DNA from: Romanomermis culicivorax
Lineage: Eukaryota; Nematoda; Enoplea; Mermithida; Mermithidae
DNA length: 64,000 nt
Assembly (NCBI GenBank): GCA_963922205.1
Contig: CAWUHX010000331.1
Span: 186,001 to 250,000 of the forward strand
Reading direction: 5' to 3'
The notes under the pieces were generated by a model. The model ran no database searches and was not told the DNA's origin. It saw only the letters and a program-made list of their open reading frames with translations. Made by a program: the position numbers and the translations under genes. Below are positions 11,582 through 24,000 of the stretch, piece by piece; position 1 is the first letter of the stretch; every line of letters starts with the position of its first letter.

Positions 11582-12011
11582 GAAGGGCACAATATAACTT
11601 TTGCGAAAACTTTTTGTTACCGACTAAATACAGTAAAGCGAGATATTCTATAATTTTTTTATTAAAAGGTAAATACTACTATTCAAAAACAATTACGGCT
11701 GTCAGAAATCATATGTCACTAATGAGCTATGAGAAAAAAGGGACTGGAATCTGGAATCATGCAATGTCGTAATTAACAAAATTAAGTCAGGCTTTAGTCC
11801 GCCAACTGGATATATTCTTCTACTATGTGTGTTTTCGAATCGTCGAATATCCCTACTGTAGTTCATTTTTTGAATAGAAAATAGCTGAAATTCGACTGCA
11901 ACATCGTCAGACGTGGAGCGTAAATCTCGCACATCTTATAATTGGTCATCCACGCTCCTGAAACTCATCGATCGCCGTCTACTTTTCTCTGCTGTGTTTA
12001 AATCATCTATA
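11582..12011 (+). promoter_or_regulatory. Upstream region and probable 5' UTR of polo
   Basis: This is the sequence between the 855-bp transposon and the polo start codon. The frame upstream of ATG 12012 is open for about 33 codons but contains no ATG, so 12012 is the natural start. No TATA box can be defended. Confidence 0.4.
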
Positions 12012-15000
12012 ATGGCCGCTGCTGACTCGTTGAAAGTTGCTGTGAAAGAAATACCAGACGTTATTGTCAATTTACAAAACAACAAGCGTTACCTGAAAGG
12101 CAGATTTTTAGGCAAAGTAAGTAAAAATAAGTGGTTTTAGTTCACACATATCTGTTATACGCAATTAAGCATATACAACAAATGAGTGACAGAGGTTCAA
12201 CGGGGCGGGCGCTTCTCGCCCGCACAGGTGGCTCCGTGCTGCGCCTCTAAGCCTGAGCCTCTCAAACAAGTAAGAAACTTCGCTTGTTATGTGCTTAAGT
12301 GTGTAATGTTATGAGATGTGTGTGACCAAACGCAAATGATTTGAAAGCAATCTCGTTTGATGTATTATAATGACTATTTGGCCTAAGAACCTGAAATTTT
12401 TTTTCAACTCTCGGTTAATTTCTGACGCCATATTTGAATGTTCGGACAAGCTTGAAAAACATAGGTAAAGCATCTGTTGATATTTCTGAGTAAAAACGGA
12501 TTGGCGAAAAGGGCGCATAGATTTTGACCACAAGCCCACTGGCAAAAAATTCACGATCGATTATCGATATTTGCACAAGAGAATAAGCTGAAAAAATCCG
12601 TTTTCCGACGTTTCAGAAGTCTTTTCATTTTTGGTCTCCAATTCTGTTTTAAAAGTCTAAAACTGACGCGAATTTACGGATTCCGAGCATGCCTGTAAGA
12701 GGTCCGACTTATTGGGGGAGGGGGGCCAAAAAACCGAAATTTCCGAAAATTCCCCAATAAGGTCACATAGCTACTTTCTTCCAAATTTTTCCGCGTTGGG
12801 GGTCCCGACATTTGGGTATAGGGTCGACCAAGTTGGGAGGTCCCCGTCCCCTATTACATGTATGATTTCGAGTCAGTAATCAAAAATTTCTCTGAGTTAC
12901 CAAATTTCATCCCCGAGTTGCAAATTGTAACCTGGCCCGTCAAAAATCCTGCTTAGCAGGAGTTTGGACGACGCTAACAAATTTTACCCTACCTAGAACG
13001 GTCGCGGTATTCCAATAATTTAATGTGAAGAGAGATGAAAATTAATTGAAGCATGTTATCCCTCTGTTCAATAAAACCATTTATTTTAATTTTCAGCCAA
13101 TTAAATGCTCTAAGTTACCCTTATATTTTGTGGTTGGTTCCCCTTCTTAAGCAAGCTCAAAAATAAGGTGATGATTTCAATCAACTTAATCATTGTGCCA
13201 CAAATTAACATTAAAAAACTTTGATATCAGCTTATTGTTCATTTTTGAGGAATTCAAGCAAAGTAGCATGATTTTATAAATTCTGGGCTTGGAATAGGCA
13301 ACTTGAGCTCAAAAATCAAGCGACTAATTACAAAAAAATGCAATTCCCCCGCTATCGAGAATTTTTTCTGCTGCCCAGCACGGTTTTTGAAAATTATCAC
13401 CTGTTCGCAATTCAAATCTCGGGAAGGATGGTATTTGAGATTGGAGTATTAGTAAAAGCATTTCACATTGAGGAAATGTTGACATTCAAGTATTTTTCTC
13501 TCAGGGTGGATTCGCGCGATGCTACGAATTAACTGATATTGCGTCTCAACAGATTTATGCGGGTAAAATTGTTTCGAAAAGCCTTTTGACGAAAAAGCAT
13601 CAAAAGGACAAGGTGGGAAATAACATTGCACTATAACTATACTGGGTGTGAACTAGTCAGAATTTGTATGCACGCGCAGATGGCGCAAGAGATCAGTATT
13701 CATCGAAGCTTGGAAAACAAACATATTGTGAAATTTGTCAGTTATTTCGAAGATAGCGATAACGTCTATATTTTGCTCGAACTTTGTGCTCGGCGGGTGA
13801 GAATGATTACCAGACAAACATTTTCCTTGAATGGTTTAATCTAGAATAATTTCATTCTCTGCTTTTATTTTAGTCCCTGATGGAGCTTCACAAACGTCGT
13901 CGCGCCATAACTGAACCCGAAACGCGATATTTTATGCAACAAATCGTCATCGCCTGTCAATATTTGCACGACACTCGTATAATTCATCGCGATCTCAAAT
14001 TGGGAAATTTATTTTTGAACGACGATATGGATATTAAAATTGGTGATTTCGGTTTAGCAACTAAATTGGATTACGAAGGCGAAAGAAAAAAGTAATGGCT
14101 GGTTTTACCACCAAATTTTTCGTGAACTGCGGCTAATATGAAATTCGTATGCTCCCACAGGATGTCCAGCGAACTTAGAAAAGTCGGAATTTCGATTAGG
14201 ATTTTTTGATTTAGTTATATTTATTGCATGTTGAGCTCGAATTGTTAGATGAACCAAATTTGCTTTCAGGTACATAGTCAATGAAGCGGAAGTTCTTGCT
14301 GATCGAAGGATCTCATTTTATAGTTGGTTGCCTGATTTCTGAATTTTACTTGCCTTTTTCAGTGTAAAATTTGTTAGATTTCTTTTGATGTCCAAATTTA
14401 TTTAAAAAATGGTCGATTTCGACTAGCTGATTGCAAACATCAGCATATTGCTCGGGCCCGCATCTGGTACACACTTTTTCACAATTTTATCTGTGAATTA
14501 TCGATGATTTTTGCTGAACACCTTCGATATAGAACAGAATCGTTTGGGTATAGGTCATTAGCAAACTGTGTGTACAGCTTCGTTTTTCAATATGTGTTTT
14601 AGAAATGAATAATATGCTGCTATCGTTCTCAGTTCATCGAAAATTTCATTCTTGAACGGATAATTTTTCGATTGAATTTATTTAATATCAGCATTTATGC
14701 CTTCCGCAATATGGATCATTTGTATGTCTTCCGTAGGACCCTTTGCGGTACGCCGAATTATATCGCCCCAGAAATGTTGAACAAAAAAGGTCACAGTTAC
14801 GAAGTGGACATTTGGGCTTTGGGTTGCATCATGTTTACGTTATTGGTTGGTAAACCACCGTTTGAAACTCAATCTTTGAAAGAAACTTATACCAGAATAA
14901 AACGAAATGAATACCATATCCCAACCAAAGTCAGTGCCCCGGCTAGGCATTTAATACAGAAATTGTTGCAGTCTGAGCCGACGTCCAGGCCTACAATACA

Positions 15001-18000
15001 CGATATTCTGTCGTTTGACTTCTTTACACAAGGTAAACTCCTTGCATGTGACATGAATGATGTAGAATTACCTGATTTTATTTGTTAATAATACCTTAAT
15101 TTAATCTTTCTATATTTCATGAATTTTTTAGGTTATTTACCCGGCGCTTTACCCACTTCATGCTTATCTATGGCGCCTAATTTCAGCAAGAATTCGCCGT
15201 TGACTACAGCCTCGACCCGTCGTCCGTTGATCGACACGACTAATAAGGGTCATTTTATCAGACAATTTCGTTTCACTAGTATTCGGCTATTTAGTGCGCA
15301 ATTTCGCGTATTTTAGAAAACGCAAGTCCTCAAGTTCAAGCGAGAAAAGACCAATTAGGTTTGCCGGTTCGCAATTTGAAAATGGTTCCCGAAAATCAAA
15401 TGTTAAATACTGAGGTAGATAGACCGAATGTCGAATCAGATAATGCTGAAAGTAAGTTTTTCCTGCTCATTGTTTTTGACTATCCAAAATAGAACTAACC
15501 CTTTCAATGATTATTTCTGAAGTCGTTTTTTAAAATTTTTTCATATACATTCTCGGCTAGGATTTTCTAGATGGGTCCTCGGACTTTTCATCGAAAGGGG
15601 CTTACAAAATTGAGGGGAAGTGCCATAGAAATCCTTCCCTAGAACTCGTCGTTCATATGGCTAGCCATTGGGCGACCGTTCCACAGGACTTGCCACTCCT
15701 TTAGCTAAGCCACATGGTAGCCGTAGGGACCTCAATACTTTGGTCAGAATAAAACTGAAAAATGTCGATTTTTGAACAAGAAAAGGTTCGAAAATGTCAA
15801 TTTTCTAAGGCTTCGCACCATGAATACATTTTTTACGGGTTTTCAGATCAGACGTCCCCAAGCTCAGATTTTCAGGTAGAGGTGCATTAAAATGATTCCG
15901 GGGGTAGTGTGGCAAAATTTCCACCGAAGACGTCATTTTTTTCAAAATCAGGCAACCAGTGATCAATTTTCAGGTCTATAGGTGTAGGGGGTAATACTCC
16001 CCTCATACGCCTTTCTATGGGGCTTGTTTCCCTAAAATTTTGGGGCATCACGAACCACCGGCAGTTCGCCGGACCCCACCACAGACCTCAGAGCTCCGTT
16101 ATGTGTGAAAGGAAAGTCGGGGTTGACTGAACAAAAACCAAAGATAGGTTTCCACAAGCATGTTTACACAGTAATTCTAAAAAACTGTTCAAAAAAGTTC
16201 AGGGGTTCGCTTGACGTTTTTGGCGCGCCATGGTGGTGTCCAGAATCTCAGATAAGAGGTTTATCCCCTACATGTATTGTTTCATTCAAAATTGAGAATC
16301 AGTTAGATTAATGTGGATTTTTTCTAGCAAAAACAATGTCGATTGAATATCTCGTGAGCAAATTAAATCGTCAAATGACGCAGCTATTGCATTCCAAGCC
16401 ATCGGAAAGAGCTAATATCAATCAAGGTAATGTTTGAACCTGCAGGAGGAAGTGCCGTAATATAAATTTATATCTTTGATAATGTTTTCTCAAGTAATTC
16501 CTAATGTATATATACTTTAGTCTAAACCCCCTATAGTAGTGGGGTCAGCGATTGACCGGGTCCACATTTTCCACCGACCAGGACCTTGCCGGGCCTATAA
16601 GCTATTGACTATGCACCCATGTGATTAAGTATGACTAGCAAAAAGCTGGATTGACAGGAATACATTCAAGCCCAAAATCAAATACAATCAATATTAACTA
16701 TTTACCTAGTGAATGTGAGTCGCTATAGAAATTGATACGGATAGGCCGGATCCATTTTTTGGCTACATCGAATCCGGATCCTTAAAAGGTTGCTCTATAG
16801 AGAGTCCGGATCAAGAAAACTGCAATCGTCGGATCGGGATCCAGAATAACAGATCTGGTCGGATTTAGATCCTGTGTCTAGTGTGAATAATGTGGATGTA
16901 TAGTTGTGTAATGCTTAATTCTTGGAAATCAAGTTGTATGAATCATATTTCTTTTCAGTTCAATACCTTATTATGACAATCATTGGAATAGGGAGCAAAT
17001 TTAAGCAAAAGCCCAAAACTTTAGACTGTTTTTTCACAAGCCTCAATCTGCACGGTACAGAAATGATCAGAGAAATTCTGCACTAAGCAAGATTTTTCGG
17101 CTCAAAATAAATATAAATTTGCAATACTTTCCGTTAAGGTTTTCAGTCGGATAAGGATAGTATTGAATACGTGAAGGAAGAGTTGTGAAAAAGTCAAGGA
17201 ATTCAAGTTTATCCGAATCGAAAAATTCCTCCTTTCACTATATTTTCATGGAGAATATCGAGTTTTACTCACTTAAACATAAAATGAGACATCGCAGATT
17301 CATGGAAGTAATCAAATATAACTGACGACTGAAACTACCTTTCTTCTTGGTGATGTTTCAGCCTAATTGTACTGAATACAGGGCCGTGCACAAGGGGGCG
17401 GGGGAGCGGCCGCCGCCCCCCCCCCCATTGAAGCAGTAACTCTAAATCGAAAAGATGCGTTTTGGTGGACTTTAAAAGGTCAAAATCTCAAAATTTTCCG
17501 GCGCTTCGCGCCGGTCATGGGTAATCACGGGTATAATCATGGGTAACTCTATCAAGCGCGGCCGTTAGCATATCTGCTTCGACTTACTAATTAATGCTCA
17601 ACAGTTTCTATCAATCAAGTTAGCTCGTTTCATTTTCTAATCGTTTACAGTCAATTATGTCGCCGAAAATAGAAATTTTTCATCAAGTCTCTCAATTTTT
17701 TTCTCACGATGATTGGAATTTTTTAAACGTTTGCAATCTGAACTTTTGCGTTTATTGAAGGTGGAAATTGAAGACATTACTCTATTTACGCGATTTCAAA
17801 ACATTTGTTCACGAATTATCTGTTGGAGAGATTTATTTTTCAGCGTTTTAGAATGCAAAAACCCAAAAAATTTTCCGGCGCTGCGCCGGAATGGGAGGCA
17901 AATTACGCTTCATCAGTCTGATTTTAATTTATTTCCCAACGTTATGAAGGTTCATTTTCCAGCGTTTTAGATAGTGAAAATCAAAAAATTTTTCTGGCGC

Positions 18001-21000
18001 TAGGCGCCGGACCATTCTATAGAACACCAATATATTCTTCATGAGCTCATTTTGACTAACATAACCAGAATTTTCTCAATATTTTTCCTCATTTTTGCAG
18101 GTTTCTGACTACAAATACAACAAAATGCTTGAGTATGCTCGTAAAATGCATGCATCCGTAGCCACATTATAAGCGTTTTCAAAAATGTGGAAAATTTTTG
18201 GAAAATGGGGGAAAAAAATTTTGGGTCCAGTTCTCATGTGGAAAAAATCTTCCAGGAAAAAAACGGTGATGCACACAGTATATATCCGCGTAAGATCAAC
18301 ACTTTCTGGGGCTATTCAGTGAAAAAATCTAGTCCGCTCCCCCCTCCCATGAAAAAATCCTGCGCACGGCCCTGACTGTATATTATATGTTATTGCCGAA
18401 AATTTTCGAGATTTTGGCCTTATAAATTGCACCAAAAATGCATCTTCACATCAAAAAATTTTCCGCGCGGCCAAAAAAATGCGCACTGTGCCGATAAAAT
18501 CCTGCTCCAATATGTTACAATCAGACAAGTGTAGTTAACGGAAAGAACTTTGGACTATTATTTCATTCTTGAAGTAAAATTACATCTGAAAAGTCATTAA
18601 CAATTCAATAAAATACTTATGATGTGACCTATTTTCTACAATAATCAAAGTTCGCGTTTACAGTCCCACCAGAAATCGTCTAATCAAGGTGTAGCCAATT
18701 GCGCCTTTGCTAATCGCACTATGTTTTATATCCGACATTTGCAATTACGCTATTTTTCGTATGCGCCATTACCAAATGCGCATTGTTCGTTTGCGCCATG
18801 ATTCCTATCCTATAGGGCTAAAACAGCGCACAAAATCGAATAACGTACACATAATACAGTTATGAAGGCCACCCAGACTGGGCAAAAACCTGCAGTATTG
18901 TAAATTATGAGACAGCCATACAAACACACTAGTGACAAAGCCACAGAGTTTTAAATTATCAGTAATTTGCTAATTTTTTTGATTTTGAAAACATTCTGCA
19001 TTACTGAAATCAATCTGCATCTTGTAGTCTTTTCCATGGAATGTTTCATGATGCAAAAAGCTAAACCTGTTTGCGGCTTTAATGGATTCATTTATCGATC
19101 AGCCGCCGTATTTGGAGAAAAGAGAAAATGAAGTTGTGAAAAAAAGACTGCTCTTGTAGAAATATTTCTTAGTTCACTTCAAAAATTATCAGTACATGAA
19201 TTTTCAGATTTCATCATTTGGCCCATGTAAAATTTAGACAAATGTTTACCGCCCTGTTTCTGAAGATATTCCAGTTAAAAAGGCACACGACGATAAGAAG
19301 ATATCATGAAAACATCGAAGAAAATAACGAAAATTAAACATAGCGAACAAAGCAGAAATCTGAGGAATGGAGAAATTTTGTATTTTTGTAAATTTCTGCC
19401 AATTGTCACCCTTTTACGTTATACAGGGTGACCAACAGACCTGGAAAACCTGGAAAAGTCGGAGAAAATTTTTGACCACCTGTAAAAGTCAAGGAATTTT
19501 TTCTGAAAATGTTGGTCATGTTTTTCTGAGAATGTTGGTTTTAAACAGGGTCTTTTCGAACCGGAAAAGTCGAGAAATGAGCGGACTTTGGAAAAAATAA
19601 TGAATTTTTTATCGTTTTTAGAGCTAGGGCAAAAAAAATTGTTACATAATGTCCGCAGACCTTATAGACGGGTTTTTTAACACGAGTCCCGTTATCACTC
19701 GTGCTAATCAAAAAATATTTCATCAGCATAGTTAGCACGGTTGGCAAATGATACTTTGTTGATCTGAAACTGAGTTTATCAATTCTAATAATCTGCTTTC
19801 ATTGTATTATCTACTCATGGAATCGTGCTGCTTTCAAAAAACATAGGCTCTCATCTGATTCAAATTAAATCAGCTCATTCTTTCTTACATCATGCACTTG
19901 CTTAGTTAACCGACTCAAGTAAATATTCAGTGGCTAGTTTGCGGTGTTTTTTCTGCACAGTGCACACTTTTTAGGTTTCGTGTAGATTTTTTTGGTGATT
20001 TCTGCACTGGTGTAGAATTCTTTGAGTCATGTGTTCGATCACATATATTTTTCTATAGTGCGTCAGTCATTGACTCTAAACTTTTAAAATCAATTATTTT
20101 TCTAATTTTAACACTTTAAAATCTGTACGCACTCCTGATATCAATGAGTTACGCACTTGATTTATTTTTTTCCTTTATTCGCAATTATCGTATTGTAACA
20201 GCAGAAGCAGCAGTGCAGAAACTTTTTTTGTTTTTTTTGCAGTGTGCAGATAGCCGGGTGCAGAAGAAACACTGCTAGCTTGACAACAATGCTTTTGGGA
20301 ATCGCTAGCGACGTTCTAAAAGTTTACATGTTTTCATCGTGTCTGAAAGCGCGCTTCAACTTTAATATATAGCTTCTCAATTGACTTTTTCAGCAAACTT
20401 TAACTATTCACTATTCACTAGTACTGATTTGCATAAGCTTCAGCACATGTCGGATAAGTAGTGCCCAAGAGGTTAGGGCCGAAACTAATTCAGATTCGAG
20501 CCACAAACCATGTTTCTTGTTTTTCCTTTCGTAATGCTGCTGCAATTAATATTCTTATTCATAAAGACATTTTTGCAGCGCATTGTTACATGTACGAAGA
20601 AATTAATGTTACACAAAACATCCCTCGTTAGAGTATTATGGTTTAGCTGTTCTTTAATCTGAGCGATAAATCTCACTACATTAATAGTTCTCAGTATCTA
20701 GATATCGTAATTGAAAGTAAACTTTTAAAACGTTTTCTTGATTTATATCAATGATAATGTTGTAGCTATCATCGAGTTGGCGATTAAATCCAAATTACTC
20801 TTCAAAAATCATTAAATATTGATAGAGAGAGAGAGGAAATGCTACCGTAGAAAACAATTGAATATTGATTGAGTAATGGTATTAGACATCATAAGAACCG
20901 CACTTCAGCCAAATCTAGATTTAATCGGCGCAAAGCGCCGGAAGATAATGATGTTCTCAACTTCTAACATGCAAATTTGTCTTATCATGCAACAATTCGG

Positions 21001-24000
21001 CTAATTTTTCCTCGGAAACAACTACAGCATAACTATGCCTGTAGGCAGTGGGGTTGGAGGCCATGTCCCTCCCGAAATGTTTCAAATGTTAAAAAAAGCG
21101 AAGATTTTGTTTTTTTTTCTTCAAGAAAAATTCCAGTCACAAATGCTAATTATATAATAAATTGAGTGAAAAAAAATGTGTGCCCCCCACAGAAAAATTC
21201 CTGGCTACAGGCCTGAGCATAACAATCGTAGTCGAAATTCTCTGACTTTTCCAGGATTTCCACATTTCCCAGGTAAGTAAAAAAATATCAAAAAAATATG
21301 GATAATTTTGTTTTTGAAGCGCTTTCAATTGTTTGAAAGGCAACCTGGTTCTGAAAATGATACTATAAGCAGACTTTTGTCATTTTAGGGGCATGGGCCT
21401 ATGAAAATTTGGAAATGGTTCATAAAAATGTAGGTCTAAGTGCTATTTTGGCTCCTAAAATTTTGATTTAAATATTTATATTTCAGTTCATTATAGCTAT
21501 TTTCATTCAATTTCAGATTCAAAGTAATTGTTTTGCAGGCTCTAAAATCGGAAAACACAGACTTTTCGGTGCTTCTCGCTGGATTTTATTCTATAATTCT
21601 TCGCATTGTTCTATCCCCTGTTTTTCCACAAATCAAACGTTTTGGGGGAAATAATTTCGAAAAAGATGAAAATGTGGAGGTTGAACATGAACAAGATGAA
21701 TTTTGGTACATTTCTGGGGGTCAAAATCTCAATTTTCACAACTTCTTTGCTTTTCTAATTTTAATCGTGGAACTGAGTTTGAATTCATATCCGTCATGGA
21801 AGTGATTTCCAGAAATTTCGAGTTTCATATGAAATTTTTTTTTAATTTTTAAAAAATTTTAAACGATTGTTTTTAAAATTGTGGAAGACATGTTTTTGCA
21901 TAGAAGATTTGAACCTGGTGCTTATTGAATAAATTATTCTTAAATTCATGCCTGCAGTCATTAATTTTTTCGGTGGAGCACACCTTTTTACACTCAATTT
22001 ACTGTAAAATTGGAATTTCTTACTTGACTTTTTCTGGAAAAGAAACAAAAGATATCAAAGGAAACCAAAGCTTACCTTTGCTTTATTTTTACCCTTGGAA
22101 TATTTCGGGGGAGGCCATGGCTCCAACCCCCTCCCCCTGCCTGCAGCTCTGCTTAAATTGATTTTCCAGCATTTCAGAGTTTTGCATTTATCGCTCACAA
22201 TTTATGCTCTTCATAGCAGACAAGCATGAAATACGATATTCAAAAATGAAAGTTTTTTATTATAAGCTTCTAATGCAGAATGTAAATGTACTGGTACAAA
22301 CGACCTTTCAAAAAACGTATGTACTCCAAAATTAGCGAAAATTTGCTGAAAAAACATTCATTGCAATAAAATACAACAAACATGATCTGAAATATACATA
22401 TGTTGGCCATTTTCACGAGACACATCTAAAGACTACGAATGCACTCACACATAAAACAGTTGATCATGAGGCAGAGAATATGCACTAGTAAAATACTCCA
22501 AAAAACTTTTATTATTATGTCATACATATAGCTGCTAGTTTGTCGTTATCGATGCGGATGCATAACAAACAAGTTCATTGATACTGACGGCTGTTGAGTG
22601 ACAAAAATTTTTTTGCGCTAAAATTTTCGTTTGTAAAGTACAAAAAACTCTGGACATACTAATTGTTTATGAATATTGGTCAATAAGAAGCTTTAAGCAC
22701 TCCCGCACAGTGTTTTTTTTCTGCACCGGTCTATCTGCTCAGTGCAGAAAAATCAAAATGCACTGCGGTTTTCTCCTGTAACCACTGTTTTTCCCCCGGG
22801 CCTTTTCCCCAAATGGAGGAAGGGGTCAAAGTTTGTTTCCTCTTTTTCCCGAAGTCGTTTTTCGCTTAAAAATGCTCTTAGACGCTTTATTTATGTATTT
22901 TTGAGCTTCTTCAAATTTTATGGTGTTTTAGAGCCTTTAATTGATTAAAATTGAGGAAACATTTGGAATTTTTGAGTTTGATTGATGTCCAATCTACAAG
23001 CATTGTGACACAAATTTTCCAGCAAACTATCCAAGAGCATAATGACTTTGAATTACATGAGAAATTGACGGTCAAGTCCCCTATGATGATGACAAGTAAG
23101 TGCCCAAGAAATATTTTGATCTAAACCCTCCTACCTAAGACCATCCATGCAATTGGGGAGGATAGTGCTGCAGGAACCCCCTCAGAAATCATCGGCCATA
23201 TGGCTAGTCATTGGGTGACCTCCACCAGGATTTTCTAATTCTATGGCTAGCCATAGTGTAGTCATAGGGACGCCCTTACTTTTGGTTGCAAAAATACTGA
23301 AAAATAACAATTTTTGACGAAAAATGTATTTTTGAACAAAAAATGGTCAAAAACGTTAATTTTTTCGGCTCTTCGTGCCATGGATACATTTTTTACGGTT
23401 TCTTGAAAAAAATTACTACTTTCTGCCTTCTGGACCGTTTTTTGGGTTTCTTTGGTGGAAAAATCGAATATTTTTTCCTTCAGAGAACCTTCCCCCAAAA
23501 TTTTGGGGAATCACTGACCCCCGGCCTAAAAAGGTCGCACAACCCCCAGACCTCGGGACGTCTTTACATGTATGTCTGAAACCGCGGACGGCGGGCACTC
23601 TTGGCCCGAAAAAATGGTCAAACACAATGTTTTTTTGTACTTTACAAACGAAACGGTCCAGAGTGCAAACGAAAATTTTGGCTTTGTTTGTACCGGTACA
23701 AACGACAATTTTAGCAGAAAAAAATTTTTCGTCACTCAACAGCCGTCAGTATTCAGTATCAATGGACTTGTTAGGTCTTGTTTCTTATGCGTCCGCCTCG
23801 ATAACGACAAACTAGCAGCTATGGAATAATAATAAAAGCTTTTTGTGGAGTATTTTACTCGTGCATGTTCTGTACCTCATGATCAATTGTGTGTGCATTC
23901 GTAGTGTTCTTATGTGCCTCGTGGAAATGGCCAACATATTCATATTCCACATCATGTTTGTTGCATTTTATTACAATGAAAGTTTTTTTGTCAGCACATT

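Larger units (their letters stand above)
12012..15032 (+). other. PLK1: polo exons 1-5: kinase domain block
   Basis: Exon 1 (residues 1-35) carries the KEIPDVIVN lead-in and the start of the P-loop, which is split after GRFLGK by intron 1. Exon 2 has the catalytic lysine and the [12 protein letters not shown] helix. Exon 3 has the C-helix glutamate (MAQEISIHR) and hinge LLELCARR. Exon 4 has HRD and DFG. Exon 5 starts at the activation loop and reaches FFTQG at the end of the kinase fold, including the APE-like IAPEM and the GKPPFE segment. All invariant kinase residues are present, so the enzyme should be active. Confidence 0.93.
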
